Source of the DNA: Bryocella elongata | GTDB taxonomy: Bacteria; Acidobacteriota; Terriglobia; Terriglobales; Acidobacteriaceae | Length of the DNA stretch: 64,000 nucleotides | Reading direction: 5' to 3' | NCBI RefSeq assembly: GCF_900108185.1 | Contig: NZ_FNVA01000003.1 | Span: 558,001 to 622,000, forward strand | Shown: positions 8,687-18,844 of the stretch, piece after piece | Numbering within the stretch: the stretch's first letter is position 1 | Layout of the letters: each line of letters begins with the position of its first letter | Notes under the pieces: generated by a model | The model's input: only the letters and a program-made list of their open reading frames with translations | Database searches by the model: none | What the model was told of the DNA's origin: nothing | Position numbers and translations under genes: made by a program

Positions 8687-10350
8687 GTGCAGCTACGATC
8701 GTTACCCTGCCTGACCAGGCAACAGCTACAGTTCCGAAGAAGAACTACATCACCAGCGAACACGGCCTGCTGAGCTGGCTGCTGACGGCTGATCACAAGC
8801 GGATCGCGATGCTGTACATGATCTCGATCACGTTCTTCTTCTTCATCGGCGGAGCCTTCGCGGGCCTCATCCGCCTCGAGCTCCTGACTCCGCAGTCGGA
8901 TCTCGTTGCTGCCGATACCTACAACAAGTTCTTCACGATGCACGGTATCGTGATGGTCTTCCTGTTCCTGGTGCCTTCGGTCCCGGCCACGCTCGGAAAC
9001 TTCCTGATCCCGATCATGATCGGCGCGAAGGATCTGGCGTTCCCGAAGATCAACCTGCTGAGCTGGTACCTGTACATGATCGGCGGCACGCTGACCTTGT
9101 CGGCGCTGGTGCTCGGCGGTGTAGACACTGGCTGGACCTTCACGACCCCGCTCTCGACGCACTACCTAAACACGCACGTCATCACGGCCGCGCTGGCCAT
9201 CTTCATCGCGGGATTCAGCTCGATCTTCACGGGCCTGAACTTCATCGTGACGCTGCACCGCATGCGCTGCCCGGGAATGACCTGGTTCCGGATGCCGCTG
9301 TTCTGCTGGTCGAACTACGCAGCGAGCCTGCTGATGGTTCTCGGCACCCCGGTGCTCGCCATCGCAATCGTGCTGGTCTTTCTGGAGCGTGTCTTCGGCG
9401 TCGGCGTGTTCGATCCTGCCAAGGGTGGAGATCCGCTGCTCTTCCAGCATCTCTTCTGGTTCTACTCGCACCCTGCCGTGTACATCATGATTCTGCCGGG
9501 CATGGGCGTGATCTCGGAGGTCATCTCGACCTTCAGCCGCAAGCGGGTCTTCGGCTACACCGCCGTCGCCTTCAGCTCCGTGGCCATCGCGCTCTTCGGC
9601 TTCTTCGTGTGGGAACACCACATGTTCATCATGGGTGTCTCCAACTACTCGGCGCTGGTCTTCTCCCTGCTGACGATGCTTGTGGCTGTACCTTCCGCCA
9701 TCAAGATCTTCAACTGGGCCTTCACGCTGCAGAAGGGTTCGATCACCTTCGAGACCCCCATGCTGTATGCCTTCGGCTTCATGGGCCTGTTCACCATCGG
9801 CGGTCTCACGGGTGTCTTCCTCGGCGTGCTGGGTATGGACATCCACCTTACCGAGACCTACTTCATCGTGGCGCACTTCCACTTCGTCATGGTGGGCGGC
9901 ATGCTGATGGCGTTCCTCTCGGGTGTCCACTTCTGGTGGCCCAAGATGACCGGCCGCATGTATCCGGAGTCGCTCTCGAAGCTCGCCGCAGTCGTCACGT
10001 TCATCGGCTTCATCCTCACCTTCATGCCGCAGTTCATCCTGGGCTACCTCGGCATGCCGCGTCGGTACGCTGCGTACCCGCCTGAGTTCCAGGTGCTCAA
10101 CGTCTTCTCGACCGCGGGCGCTACGATCCTCGGCGTGGGCTACATGCTCCCGATGCTGTACCTCGCGTGGAGCCTGAAGTACGGTGCTGTCGCCGGCAAC
10201 AACCCGTGGCAGGCCACGGGCCTCGAGTGGCAGATCCAGTCGCCACCCCTCACTGAGAACTTTGTCGAGACGCCCATCATGGACCATGAAGCGTACGACT
10301 ACGAGTGGCTCGAGAAGCAGCAGACCGAAGGAGCCAAGTACATTGGATAA
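8683..10350 (+). CDS. coxA: Cytochrome c oxidase subunit I (A2-type haem-copper oxidase)
   Basis: A 555-residue, roughly 12-TM catalytic subunit. The haem a ligand is in FTMHGIVM, the CuB ligands are in [10 protein letters not shown] and EHHMFIMG, and the haem a/a3 His pair is in [11 protein letters not shown]. The YSHP signature in place of a Glu-containing GHPEV motif marks the A2 subfamily, in which a Tyr-Ser pair takes the role of the D-channel glutamate. It begins by a 4-base overlap with coxB. Confidence 0.97.
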   Translation: MSAATIVTLPDQATATVPKKNYITSEHGLLSWLLTADHKRIAMLYMISITFFFFIGGAFAGLIRLELLTPQSDLVAADTYNKFFTMHGIVMVFLFLVPSVPATLGNFLIPIMIGAKDLAFPKINLLSWYLYMIGGTLTLSALVLGGVDTGWTFTTPLSTHYLNTHVITAALAIFIAGFSSIFTGLNFIVTLHRMRCPGMTWFRMPLFCWSNYAASLLMVLGTPVLAIAIVLVFLERVFGVGVFDPAKGGDPLLFQHLFWFYSHPAVYIMILPGMGVISEVISTFSRKRVFGYTAVAFSSVAIALFGFFVWEHHMFIMGVSNYSALVFSLLTMLVAVPSAIKIFNWAFTLQKGSITFETPMLYAFGFMGLFTIGGLTGVFLGVLGMDIHLTETYFIVAHFHFVMVGGMLMAFLSGVHFWWPKMTGRMYPESLSKLAAVVTFIGFILTFMPQFILGYLGMPRRYAAYPPEFQVLNVFSTAGATILGVGYMLPMLYLAWSLKYGAVAGNNPWQATGLEWQIQSPPLTENFVETPIMDHEAYDYEWLEKQQTEGAKYIG

Positions 10351-11119
10351 CTCGTTCTCCGCCCCGCATTACGACGACACGGAGCCGTTGATCGTGCACG
10401 TGCCAGCGCTTGAGCACCACTCGACGCCGCAGCATCGTCACCACTTCGAGACCGAAGAGCAGCAGCGCGAAGCCGGCAGCTTCGGGATGTGGCTCTTCCT
10501 GCTGACCGAAATCATGTTCTTCGGCGGCATGTTCTTCGCCTACCTGCTGTATCGCAACTGGTACTACCCGGCGTTCGCCGCCGCGTCGAACCAGCTGAGC
10601 GTACCGCTGGGAGCGATCAACACGGCCATCCTCATCACGTCGGGCTTCGCGATGGCGCTGGGCGTGTACTACGCCGAGATCCGCGATCGTAAGAAGCTGG
10701 TCTTTGCGCTCGTCCTCACCACCGTATTCGGCCTCGCCTTCCTCGGCGTGAAGTACTTCGAATACAAGGAAAAGTACGAGCTGCACCACATCCCGGGTGA
10801 CAAGTTCAGCGTTGCGATGTTCGTCAACCCGCACGCCTATGAGCTGACCAAGGATGAGCCACCGCTGGCTCCGGACATGGCCGAAAAGACCCAGGTCTTC
10901 TTCTTCCTGTACTTCGCCATGACCGGTATGCATGCTCTCCATATGATCATCGGGCTCGGCCTGCTCGTATGGCTCATCGCTCGCGCGCGCCGTGGAGATT
11001 TCAGTACCGGCTACGTCGCACCGATTGAGAACTTCGGCCTCTACTGGCACTTCGTCGATATCGTGTGGATCTTCCTGTTCCCGCTTCTCTACCTGATCAA
11101 TCGACATCCGCTCAAGTAG
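10343..11119 (+). CDS. coxC: Cytochrome c oxidase subunit III
   Basis: A 258-residue membrane protein with a soluble N-terminal 45 residues, then the family segment [20 protein letters not shown] and a C-terminal [20 protein letters not shown] helix. I start it at TTG 10343, overlapping the end of coxA by 8 bases, because AAGGAG lies nine bases upstream and no ATG occurs before the first helix. Subunit III stabilises subunit I. Confidence 0.93.
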   Translation: MDNSFSAPHYDDTEPLIVHVPALEHHSTPQHRHHFETEEQQREAGSFGMWLFLLTEIMFFGGMFFAYLLYRNWYYPAFAAASNQLSVPLGAINTAILITSGFAMALGVYYAEIRDRKKLVFALVLTTVFGLAFLGVKYFEYKEKYELHHIPGDKFSVAMFVNPHAYELTKDEPPLAPDMAEKTQVFFFLYFAMTGMHALHMIIGLGLLVWLIARARRGDFSTGYVAPIENFGLYWHFVDIVWIFLFPLLYLINRHPLK

Positions 11120-11171
11120 AGCGCGTCACGACCAGAGAGCAGCTTAGACTTGGCAGTTTGGAGAGGGAAAG

Positions 11172-11519
11172 ATGTCAGAACACCACATTGGCGCGCATGA
11201 TCCGCTGAACGTCACCAACCCGGAGCACGCCGATCATCACATCGTCTCACCGGGGCAGTACGTACTTGTCTACGTCACGCTGCTGATTCTCACCGGCGTC
11301 ACGGTCGGAGCGGCGTACATCCCGCTTGGCGTATTCAACCCCGTCGTGGCGTTGCTCATCGCCTGCATCAAGGGCGCCGTCGTGATCCTGTTCTTCATGC
11401 ACGCGATCTATCAGTCGCGACTCATCAAGCTCACGATCGGTTCAGGTTTCTTCCTGTTCCTCGTGTTGATCATGATGACGATGCTCGATTACATGAGTCG
11501 CGCCTGGGGCGCCTGGTAA
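11172..11519 (+). CDS. Cytochrome c oxidase subunit IV (prokaryotic COX4 type)
   Basis: A 115-residue protein with three TM helices after a His-rich N-terminus; the ACIKGAVVILFFMHAIYQSR segment is typical of the bacterial subunit IV (CtaF/CoxD-like) family. A GGAG/GAGGG ribosome site lies upstream. It is the last gene of the respiratory operon and is followed by a terminator. Confidence 0.9.
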   Translation: MSEHHIGAHDPLNVTNPEHADHHIVSPGQYVLVYVTLLILTGVTVGAAYIPLGVFNPVVALLIACIKGAVVILFFMHAIYQSRLIKLTIGSGFFLFLVLIMMTMLDYMSRAWGAW

Positions 11520-11530
11520 ACGATCCAACG

Positions 11531-11568
11531 GCGGCTCCCGTCTCTATACGAGACAGGAGCCGCTTTTT
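11531..11568 (+). terminator. Rho-independent terminator of the ACIII-caa3 operon
   Basis: The left arm GCGGCTCC-C-GTCTC pairs with GAGAC-A-GGAGCCGC (13 paired bases, one mismatch) around a 5-base TATAC loop, and is followed directly by TTTTT. It lies 12 bases after the subunit IV stop. Confidence 0.9.
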
Positions 11569-11614
11569 GCGTTCTGGCGCTCCGCAGAAACGGGGATTCG
11601 CCCCTGTGGCGTAG

Positions 11615-12919
11615 ATGGGTGCTCCCGCTCCAGTTCCGCCCTCGGCCTCGCCTCCGATCCCATCACGGATTCTGTTCGTGTCGCGCGATCCCGTCGCGCA
11701 TCAGCTCGGGGGCAGCACCACCTACGCGTTGAACCTCGTGGCGGCCCTCATCTCGCTGGGGGCGGAGGTCACGGTCCTTGTCACGCTGAGTGCCAGTCGT
11801 TCTCCTCGGCCCTTCTTCCGGCTCAAGACTCACTATCCCGTTGGCACCAGGGTTCGTGTTCCGGGCTATCTGCGGCTCGGCACGCTGTACCTCCGCGCGT
11901 GGGCGCCCCGCCCTTGGGCCAGGCTTTTGCAGCGCATCGCCGCCCGCAAGCACACCTTCGAGCCCATCGCGGCCTTCGCGCGGGTTCTGTTTGACGACAG
12001 CATCTGTGGCTACGCCTGGGACCTCACGCCGCCGACGTCCGGCGAGCGCGAACTCCTCCATCGTGCCGTTGAGCAGGTGCAGCCCACCACGCTCCTCGCC
12101 AACTATGCCTATTGGGGAGACGCCCTCGCTGAGCTGCCGCTCTCTTCCTCCACGCACCGCCGCCCCAAGCGCGTCATCCTCATGCACGATCTCCTGGCCG
12201 CGCGGGTTCGCAGCTTCGAGTCGAAGGGGCGGGAACTGGACTGTCCTTACATCTCGGAGGCCACCGAGCTCCGCTGGCTCGATGGAGCCGATACGCTGCT
12301 CGCCGCCCAGGGTCGGGAGGCCGAAGCGATCGCCTCCAAAGTCCACGGAACCGTTCTGGTCCTCCCGGTGACGATGACGCCGCATGCTCCGGAGCCACAC
12401 CCCGAGCCCGGCTTATGCCTCTTCGTCGGCTCCCGGATCGCACCGAACGAATCGGCGCTGGCCTGGCTTCTGGACGAAGTCTGGCGTCTGGTGCGCGAGG
12501 CCCTTCCGCACGCACGGCTGCAGATCGTTGGCGCTGTCGCTCAGGTCGTGCCGCAGCCTGCGCCCGCTGGCGTACAGCCGCTCGGCCTTGTGGAGGACAT
12601 CGCCGCACCCTACCATCGTGCCTCGGTCTGCCTCATTCCGCTGCTCATCGGCAGCGGCATCAAGATCAAGCTGCTTGAAGCGCTCAGCTACGGCAAGGCC
12701 ACGGTCACGACACCCGTCGGGATCGAGGGGCTGGAGACGGTGGTCAACGGTGCGGTCGTGTTGGCGGCCAACCCGCAGGACTTCGCTGCGGCCATCGTCA
12801 AGCTGCTTGGCGATTCCACCGCCCGCGCCCAGCTGGAGCAGCGCGCCTACGCGCTCGCACAGCAGCAGTTCGATCCGCGTCGCCAGCTGGATTCCGCATT
12901 CCTTGACGCCGTGTTGTGA
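11615..12919 (+). CDS. Glycosyltransferase, GT4-like
   Basis: A 434-residue GT-B glycosyltransferase. The N-terminal domain begins VSRDPVAHQLGGSTTYALNL (acceptor side). The C-terminal nucleotide-sugar domain has LFVGSRIAPNESALAWLL and the donor-binding IGSGIKIKLLEALSYGKATV motif around residues 345-365. It transfers a sugar from an activated donor; donor and acceptor cannot be told from sequence. No other polysaccharide genes are adjacent, so it is an orphan. Codon use and GC match the neighbours. Confidence 0.85.
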   Translation: MGAPAPVPPSASPPIPSRILFVSRDPVAHQLGGSTTYALNLVAALISLGAEVTVLVTLSASRSPRPFFRLKTHYPVGTRVRVPGYLRLGTLYLRAWAPRPWARLLQRIAARKHTFEPIAAFARVLFDDSICGYAWDLTPPTSGERELLHRAVEQVQPTTLLANYAYWGDALAELPLSSSTHRRPKRVILMHDLLAARVRSFESKGRELDCPYISEATELRWLDGADTLLAAQGREAEAIASKVHGTVLVLPVTMTPHAPEPHPEPGLCLFVGSRIAPNESALAWLLDEVWRLVREALPHARLQIVGAVAQVVPQPAPAGVQPLGLVEDIAAPYHRASVCLIPLLIGSGIKIKLLEALSYGKATVTTPVGIEGLETVVNGAVVLAANPQDFAAAIVKLLGDSTARAQLEQRAYALAQQQFDPRRQLDSAFLDAVL

Positions 12920-12946
12920 CGGGATCTGGGAATTATTGGGCGAACG

Positions 12947-13126
12947 CTATTCCGCCTCGCGCCCATATCGAGGCGGCAGCGGCTCGCGGCGCCGCCTACG
13001 GTTATCAGCAATGGCGGCGATAACGGCCCACGTCCCCCACGCGAACATCGCAAGGAACATGGCGACAACGAGCCAATACCATCCGAGGAAGTCCCATGCG
13101 TTCCGTAGCGCGCTCACGACCGCCAT
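12947..13126 (-). CDS. Small single-TM membrane protein, unknown
   Basis: A 59-residue candidate: a short N-terminal stretch, one clear hydrophobic helix (WYWLVVAMFLAMFAWGTW) and a basic tail NRRRRREPLPPR. It lies just downstream of the RNase T2 gene on the same strand. A TTG at 13153, seven bases after the RNase stop, would extend it by nine residues; neither start has a good ribosome site. The helix plus positive-inside tail argues it is real, but conservation is unknown. Confidence 0.45.
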   Translation of the reverse strand: MAVVSALRNAWDFLGWYWLVVAMFLAMFAWGTWAVIAAIADNRRRRREPLPPRYGREAE

Positions 13127-13160
13127 ATTGGCATACCCGTAGTCCCGAAGCAACTGATGG

Positions 13161-13811
13161 TTACCGAATGTGCGTGCCCGGCGGCGTGACCTTCACGACG
13201 TTGGCTCCGCAGCTATGAAGCCCATGACAGGCGATCGGCCGCAGGTCCTTGGAGAGACAAACTTCGATCGCCGTCAGGTTGTTGCGTCCGCAGCTTAGCA
13301 GGATGCTGCCTTGCGGGTAGCCTGGGTTCGCCGAGTAGAAGTCGCCCAGAATCTGCGCCGGCGGCAGCATCAGCTCGCGCTCCATGTGCTGGAACTCCGC
13401 CGGCACCCTGACCGACCTGTAGGCCTGATGCTCCATACCGAAAAAGCGCTCCGGCCCCACCGCGGAGCACGTGCCATGCTTGTCCCACTCATGCTGCAGG
13501 AGTGCAAGATCCGGCGTGACATCGAGGTTCTTCGCGAGGTCGCGCGGCCCTGCCTCATGGCTGCAGAACACCGGGTAGCTGCCGTCGTTGTTCTGCGGCC
13601 ACAGTCCGTGCAGGATGAAGCCATCGCGCGCCGCGCATTGCGGCGACGTGCCCTGGATCGCACAGAACTCCGGCGACCACGAAAGGTTCATCAGGTAGAA
13701 GTCAAAGTGCCCCGGAGCATCCGGGTGCTGCGCCAGCGCGCGCGGAGCCAGCGTGGTGGCGACCATCAAAACCAGTGCGGCGACAAAGCTGTACAGACGG
13801 ATGCGATTCAT
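13161..13811 (-). CDS. Ribonuclease T2 family protein (secreted)
   Basis: A 216-residue protein with a signal peptide (cleaved near residue 27, ALA-Q) and both catalytic signatures of RNase T2: FILHGLWPQ (CAS I) and EWDKHGTC (CAS II), each with its catalytic His. These enzymes cleave RNA through a 2',3'-cyclic phosphate and are secreted to the periplasm or medium, where they may scavenge nucleotides and phosphate. GGGGAG precedes the ATG. The cysteines spread through the chain fit the disulfide-rich fold. Confidence 0.9.
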   Translation of the reverse strand: MNRIRLYSFVAALVLMVATTLAPRALAQHPDAPGHFDFYLMNLSWSPEFCAIQGTSPQCAARDGFILHGLWPQNNDGSYPVFCSHEAGPRDLAKNLDVTPDLALLQHEWDKHGTCSAVGPERFFGMEHQAYRSVRVPAEFQHMERELMLPPAQILGDFYSANPGYPQGSILLSCGRNNLTAIEVCLSKDLRPIACHGLHSCGANVVKVTPPGTHIR

Positions 13812-13921
13812 GGGCTCCCCTCAATGCTGAAACGTTCAAGCCGATGCACCCATCATAGGCGAGCCTCATCGCCGGTCCGCCTTCACAGATCTCCAACGAC
13901 CGCCACGTTATGCTGGAGGGC

Positions 13922-14503
13922 ATGAGTGAAGGCGTATCAACGCAACTGAACCCCGAAGCAACACCGCGCAAGAGCCTGGCTGTCTTCTGCTCCTCAGTCA
14001 ACGGAGCGCAGCCCGTCTACCGCGAGGTGGCCCAAGAGCTTGGCCGCGCCATGGCGGCGCGCAACATCGGCCTCATCTACGGCGGAGCGAAGGTCGGCCT
14101 CATGGGCGCCGTCGCGGACTCCGCGCTGGCCGCCGGTGGCCACGTCGTCGGTGTCATTCCCCACGTCCTCGTGGATATGGAGGTCGCGCACGATGGCATC
14201 TCCGAGCTGCACGTCACCAGCACCATGCACACACGCAAGGCGCTCATGGCGGAGAAGGCCGATGCGTTCCTCGCGCTTCCCGGCGGCTTCGGCACCTTCG
14301 AAGAGCTGTTCGAGGTGGTGGCCTGGCAGTCGCTCAAGATCCACTCCAAGCCCGTCGTGCTGCTCAACGTCGCTGGCTTCTACGACAAGATGATCGACTT
14401 CCTCGACTACTGCGACCAGGAAGGCATGCTGCGCAGCCACAGGCATCGCCTGCTCGTCGCTACCACGGTGGACGAGGCTCTGGCGCTCGCACACCTGTCC
14501 TAG
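13922..14503 (+). CDS. LOG family protein (nucleotide 5'-monophosphate phosphoribohydrolase)
   Basis: A 193-residue Rossmann-like protein with the LOG signature PGGFGTFEELFE (around residues 117-128) and an N-terminal CSSVNG. LOG enzymes release the base from nucleoside monophosphates, including cytokinin precursors; the bacterial substrate is often unknown. ATG 13922 is preferred to 13910 because GGAGGG lies just before it. It is divergent from the RNase T2 gene. Confidence 0.88.
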   Translation: MSEGVSTQLNPEATPRKSLAVFCSSVNGAQPVYREVAQELGRAMAARNIGLIYGGAKVGLMGAVADSALAAGGHVVGVIPHVLVDMEVAHDGISELHVTSTMHTRKALMAEKADAFLALPGGFGTFEELFEVVAWQSLKIHSKPVVLLNVAGFYDKMIDFLDYCDQEGMLRSHRHRLLVATTVDEALALAHLS

Positions 14504-14521
14504 CGGTCTAAGGAGCACGTC

Positions 14522-15259
14522 GTGTTTGGTTTCCGGCCTCGCCCGCCTGTATCCGAGCAGCAGCGGCTCTGGGTTGATGGCGGGATCACGCGCCTCGCCG
14601 CAATCATCGGTCGCGATCGAATGTTTCAGAGCACCGTCGTGCTGCCCACCGACGAGTTCTTTCCCGACTGCTTCGATGGCTCACTTGACAGCGTGCGCAC
14701 CATGGCCGCCCGCATCGCGGGTTACATGGGAGTGGCTGCAGACCGCTACACGGTCGAGCTCTTCGCGGACGAAGAAGATCGTTGGCGCGAACGATTGCCA
14801 ACAGGCAAGTCTCGAAGCAAAGGTGCAGCCGGATACTATATGCACGCGGCCGAGGGCCCGCACCTCATCGCGCTGCACGCTCGCCAGATCCAGCAGCCCG
14901 TGGCGCTGGCCGCAACACTCGCGCATGAGTTGGCCCACGTCGTACTTCTCGGCGATGGTCTGCTGCCCCGTGAAGAGGAAGACATGGAGCTCATGACGGA
15001 CCTGTGCACCGTCTTCCTCGGGCTCGGAGTTCTCAACGCAAGCGCAGCCTTCCAGTTCCAGCAATGGCAGGACAACCGCTTGCAGGGCTGGAGCACCAGC
15101 ACGCTGGGTTATCTCACCGAAGAACTCTGGGGCTATGCGCTGGCCCGCTTCGCCCAGCTTCGCGGAGAGCCCCGTCCTCGCTGGTCGGAGAGCTTGCCGA
15201 CCAACGTCCGCGCCTACATGCGGCAAAGCGAACGCTGGCTGGCCCGCCAGCAGGCATAA
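14522..15259 (+). CDS. Predicted zinc-binding HELAH protein, unknown function
   Basis: A 245-residue protein with a zinc metallopeptidase-like motif TLAHELAHVVLLG (HExxH, near residue 140) and a following acidic MELMTDLCTVFLG segment whose Glu or Asp could be the third ligand. There is no signal peptide and no TM segment, so it appears cytoplasmic. It starts at GTG with AAGGAG six bases upstream and follows the LOG gene by 18 bases, suggesting cotranscription. The family could not be named; peptidase activity is inferred from the motif only. Confidence 0.75.
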   Translation: MFGFRPRPPVSEQQRLWVDGGITRLAAIIGRDRMFQSTVVLPTDEFFPDCFDGSLDSVRTMAARIAGYMGVAADRYTVELFADEEDRWRERLPTGKSRSKGAAGYYMHAAEGPHLIALHARQIQQPVALAATLAHELAHVVLLGDGLLPREEEDMELMTDLCTVFLGLGVLNASAAFQFQQWQDNRLQGWSTSTLGYLTEELWGYALARFAQLRGEPRPRWSESLPTNVRAYMRQSERWLARQQA

Positions 15260-15319
15260 TCGCTGTGGTTCGAGGCCGCGTCGCGTCGCCGTGGAACCAG
15301 CCGGATAAAATAGAGATTC

Positions 15320-16120
15320 ATGCACCTGGCCTCATTTCCGCACTGGCGATACATCTGGCTTGTTGTAGCCTCGCTGTTTGCTGGGATGATCAATGCGATG
15401 GCAGGTGGAGGTTCGTTCCTTTCCTTCCCCGCGATGCTCGGTGTGGGCGTTCCGCCGGTGCAGGCCAACGCCACCAACACTGTGGCGCTCTGGCCCGGTC
15501 AGCTGGCTTCACTGGCGACGCTGCGCGGCGACATCCGCCGCAAATTGCTTCCCGTCATCGCGATCACCAGCCTGCTTGGTGGAGTCTCCGGGGCGGAGAC
15601 GTTGCTGCATACCCGGCAACGCACCTTCCTTCACATGATTCCGTGGCTCATCCTCGGTGGCACGTTGATCTTCGGCATTAGCGGCCCGTTCTCGAAGTGG
15701 CTTCGCCGCCGCGCCACAGACCCAAACTTCGCTCCGCAGATCGAGCCGCACATTCCTGCGATCCCACTCGCCTTGTCGCTCTTTCCGGTCTGCTTCTACA
15801 TCGGATACTTCGGCGCGGGGGGAGGGTTCCTCGTCATGACCATCCTCGCGCTCTTCGGCATGGAGGACATGCATCAGCTCAACGCGATGAAGGTGGTCGC
15901 CGCCACCAGCTCCAACCTGTGCGCGATCGTCACCTTCATTCTCATGGGCGCGATCGTATGGCATGACTGCGTCATCTCCATGGCCTTTGCAGCGGTTGGT
16001 GGCTACACCGGGGCGAAGCTTGCCAAGCGCATGAATGGTGACATCCTGCGCGGCGTTGTCGTGGTGATGGGCTGCATCATCGCAGCCTGGTTTTTCTGGC
16101 GGCAAGCGCACGGTAGCTAG
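15320..16120 (+). CDS. TauE/SafE (TSUP) family permease
   Basis: A 266-residue protein with about eight TM segments. It has the TSUP repeat signatures: GMINAMAGGGSFLSFPAMLG with QANATNTVALWPG in the first half, and GYFGAGGGFLVMTILALFG with MKVVAATSSNLCAI in the second. Members export or import small organosulfur or sulfite-like anions; the substrate here is not determinable. A TAAAAT sits 10-15 bases before the ATG and may be a -10 element. Confidence 0.88.
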   Translation: MHLASFPHWRYIWLVVASLFAGMINAMAGGGSFLSFPAMLGVGVPPVQANATNTVALWPGQLASLATLRGDIRRKLLPVIAITSLLGGVSGAETLLHTRQRTFLHMIPWLILGGTLIFGISGPFSKWLRRRATDPNFAPQIEPHIPAIPLALSLFPVCFYIGYFGAGGGFLVMTILALFGMEDMHQLNAMKVVAATSSNLCAIVTFILMGAIVWHDCVISMAFAAVGGYTGAKLAKRMNGDILRGVVVVMGCIIAAWFFWRQAHGS

Positions 16121-16178
16121 CCGCCATTCGATGGCACGTTGGCCCCACTGAACCCGGCCCGTGCGAAAGGAGTTATCG

Positions 16179-16628
16179 ATGAGTCACGAAGGCATCAGGA
16201 TGGTCTCGGCCGCGGAGGCCGCGCGCGCAGAGAAGCTGCAACTCGGCGGAGCCGCCATCCAGCCCGCGAAGGTCAAGATCGACAAGACCGGCGGCACCGG
16301 CATGCGCATCGAGTGGAAGGATGGCCACGTCTCCGAGTGGCCCTTCGCCTGGCTCCGCGCCGCCTGCCCCTGCGCCAACTGCCACGAAGAGCGCGAGGCC
16401 GCCCACCGCGAGCCCGGCATCCCCAAGCCGAAGCCGCAGTCGCTGCTGCCCATGTATGAGGCTCCCTCGCGCCCCCTCGAGATCACTCCCATCGGCAAGT
16501 ACGCCGTCAAGTTCCATTGGAACGACGGCCACGAGGCCGGAATCTACTCCTGGGATTACCTGCGCAACGTCTGCGATACCGCGTGGGCCGATCAACTTGC
16601 ACAGAAGGCCGCCGACGCAAAGCAGTGA
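16179..16628 (+). CDS. DUF971 domain protein
   Basis: A 149-residue protein made of a DUF971 (GBBH-like N-terminal) domain: WKDGHVSEWPFAWLRAACPC, then EITPIGKYAVKFHWNDGHE and GIYSWDYLRNVC. The domain binds zinc through Cys/His in gamma-butyrobetaine hydroxylase. Stand-alone versions occur near Mrp/ApbC and other genes, with unclear function. ATG 16179 is chosen for the AAAGGAG before it; a GTG 18 bases earlier is also in frame. Confidence 0.85.
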   Translation: MSHEGIRMVSAAEAARAEKLQLGGAAIQPAKVKIDKTGGTGMRIEWKDGHVSEWPFAWLRAACPCANCHEEREAAHREPGIPKPKPQSLLPMYEAPSRPLEITPIGKYAVKFHWNDGHEAGIYSWDYLRNVCDTAWADQLAQKAADAKQ

Positions 16629-16724
16629 CGCGTGCCACTGCGCTCCTCGCCATCTTCAGGCATCATGAGGATGCTGCGTCGCAGCTGCGGCGCACGGGTC
16701 CGAAGGCATGAGGGCGCACGCACG

Positions 16725-17888
16725 ATGAGCGAAGCTGTCGAAGCCAAAAGCTCTACCGCATCGAGCCGACGCGCTTTCGTCGTGATCGCCGTGCTCGTCG
16801 TGGCGACGCTCGCGATCGTTCTCTACCTCCGCTCCCAACGCACACCGTCCGGCCTCTACTCCGGCACCGTTGAGGTGCGCGAGATGCAGGTGGGCTCCAA
16901 GATCGGTGGCCGCGTCACGCAGGTTGCGGTCGATGACGGCGCCCGCGTCCAGCCGGGCGATCTCCTCGTCCGCTTCGAGGCCGATCAGCTCACCGCCGAG
17001 CGTGCCCAGGCCGTGGCGCAGGCTGCCCAGGCCGCCGCGGCACTCGCCAAGATGCAGCGCGGCTTCCGCCCCGAAGAGATCGAGCAGGCACAGGCCAACG
17101 CCGCGCAGCAGCAGGCCATGCTGGCGGAGGCGAAGAACGGCCCGCGCCAGCAGGAGATCCTCGAAGCCCGCGCGAACTACGCCTCCGCACAGGCCGATGC
17201 ACACGACGCGCAGGTCACCTACGACCGCATGGCCATGCTCGTGCGCGGTGAGACCGTCTCGCGCCAGCAGTACGACGACGCCAAGGCCAAGCGTGACGCC
17301 ACCGCGCAGCAGGCCGAAGCCGCGCGGCAACGACTTCTCCTGCTTGAAGCCGGTACGCGCCACGAAGACATCGAAGCCGCGCAGCAGCGCTACGCGCAGG
17401 CCGCCGCGCAGGCCAGGCTCACCGAGCTCGGCAATCGCAGAGAGGACATTGACGCCGCCAAGGCCGCGCTGGTCGCGGCACAGGCGCAGGTCACAGCGCT
17501 CGATGCCCAGCTTCGCGAGGCCGCACTCTACGCTCCCGCTACTGGTGCCATCGAGACCGTCAGCATCCGCCCGGGCGACCTCGTCCCTCCCGGCCAGATC
17601 GTGATGACGCTGCTCGAAGACTCCGAGCTATGGGTCAAGATCTACGTGCCTGAGACGGATCTTGCCAGCTTGAAGCTCAATCAACATGCAACGATCACCA
17701 CCGATGCAGCCTCCGGCCACACCTTCGCGGCACACGTGGAAGAGATCGCCTCGCAGGCCGAGTTCCTTCCTCGCAACGTCGAGACGAAAGATGATCGTGC
17801 GCACGAGGTCTTCGCCGTCAAGGTGCGCGTGGAGCAGCCTGCAGGCCTGCTGAAGTCTGGCATGGCCGCGACGGTCCACCTCCAATGA
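16725..17888 (+). CDS. HlyD-family periplasmic adaptor of an ABC exporter
   Basis: A 387-residue membrane-fusion protein: an N-terminal TM helix ([18 protein letters not shown]), a biotinyl-lipoyl half-motif ([20 protein letters not shown]), a long Ala/Gln-rich coiled-coil hairpin (about residues 90-260), then the second lipoyl half ([20 protein letters not shown]) and a beta-barrel end. It links the inner-membrane pump to the outer membrane. It overlaps the ATPase gene by ATGA, forming an exporter operon resembling YhiI/YbhG systems. Confidence 0.9.
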   Translation: MSEAVEAKSSTASSRRAFVVIAVLVVATLAIVLYLRSQRTPSGLYSGTVEVREMQVGSKIGGRVTQVAVDDGARVQPGDLLVRFEADQLTAERAQAVAQAAQAAAALAKMQRGFRPEEIEQAQANAAQQQAMLAEAKNGPRQQEILEARANYASAQADAHDAQVTYDRMAMLVRGETVSRQQYDDAKAKRDATAQQAEAARQRLLLLEAGTRHEDIEAAQQRYAQAAAQARLTELGNRREDIDAAKAALVAAQAQVTALDAQLREAALYAPATGAIETVSIRPGDLVPPGQIVMTLLEDSELWVKIYVPETDLASLKLNQHATITTDAASGHTFAAHVEEIASQAEFLPRNVETKDDRAHEVFAVKVRVEQPAGLLKSGMAATVHLQ

Positions 17889-18844
17889 GCGCCAGCGGTG
17901 CAGTCATCTCCGCCGAGCACCTCACGATCCGTTTCGGCGACTTCACGGCCGTGGACGACGTCAGCTTCAGCATCAACAAGGGCGAGCTCTTCGGCTTCCT
18001 TGGCCCCAACGGCTCCGGCAAGACCACCATCATCAAGGCGCTCTGCGGCCTCATCAAACCCACATCGGGCACTGGCTCCATCCTCGGCATGGACATCCGC
18101 GAGCATGGCGCCGACATCAAGCAGCACGTCGGCTACATGTCGCAGCGCTTCGGTCTGTATGAGGACCTCACGGTCGAAGAGAACCTCGACTTCTACGCCG
18201 GTGTCTACGGCATCACCGGCGCGAGGGCCACCGCGCGCAAGAGGGAACTGCTCGACCTCACCGGCATCGCACCGTATCTCACGCGCCGCGCCGGCGCACT
18301 CTCGGGCGGTTGGAAGCAGCGCCTCGCGTTGGCCTGCGCCATCGTGCATGAGCCGCAGGTCGTCTTCCTTGATGAGCCCACCGCGGGCATCGATCCCGTC
18401 GCGCGTCGCTCGTTGTGGGATCTCTTCTTCCATCTCTCCGCGCAGGGCGTCACCTTCTTCGTCACCACGCATTACATGGACGAGGCCGAGCGCTGCGGCC
18501 GCGTCGGCTACATCTATAACTCGCACCTCATCGCGGTCGGCACCATCGCGGAGCTGCAGAAGCTGCCCCGCGCGAACCCTGAAGGCACCGTGCGCGTGAA
18601 GCTCGAGGCCGATGGGCACTCCGATCCTTCCGCGATGCTCGACGCCTTGCGTGCTCTCCCTGGCGTGCGCGAAGCCACGATCTTTGGCCGCTCCATTCAT
18701 GCGCTCATCGAGACCGCAGCTATCGAAGCGATGCGCGCGAAGCTTCCCGGCGTCATCATCGAAACTATCCAGCCATCGCTCGAAGACGTCTTCGTCACAC
18801 TCACGTATCAGATCGCCAACGCCGCCAGCGGGGCAGCAAAATGA
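17885..18844 (+). CDS. ABC exporter ATP-binding protein
   Basis: A 319-residue ATPase: Walker [10 protein letters not shown] (about residue 39), the signature [12 protein letters not shown], Walker [14 protein letters not shown] and the H-loop [11 protein letters not shown]. The C-terminal 90 residues form the accessory domain of ABC-2 type pumps. It is coupled by ATGA overlaps to the HlyD gene upstream and the permease downstream. Confidence 0.94.
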   Translation: MSASGAVISAEHLTIRFGDFTAVDDVSFSINKGELFGFLGPNGSGKTTIIKALCGLIKPTSGTGSILGMDIREHGADIKQHVGYMSQRFGLYEDLTVEENLDFYAGVYGITGARATARKRELLDLTGIAPYLTRRAGALSGGWKQRLALACAIVHEPQVVFLDEPTAGIDPVARRSLWDLFFHLSAQGVTFFVTTHYMDEAERCGRVGYIYNSHLIAVGTIAELQKLPRANPEGTVRVKLEADGHSDPSAMLDALRALPGVREATIFGRSIHALIETAAIEAMRAKLPGVIIETIQPSLEDVFVTLTYQIANAASGAAK

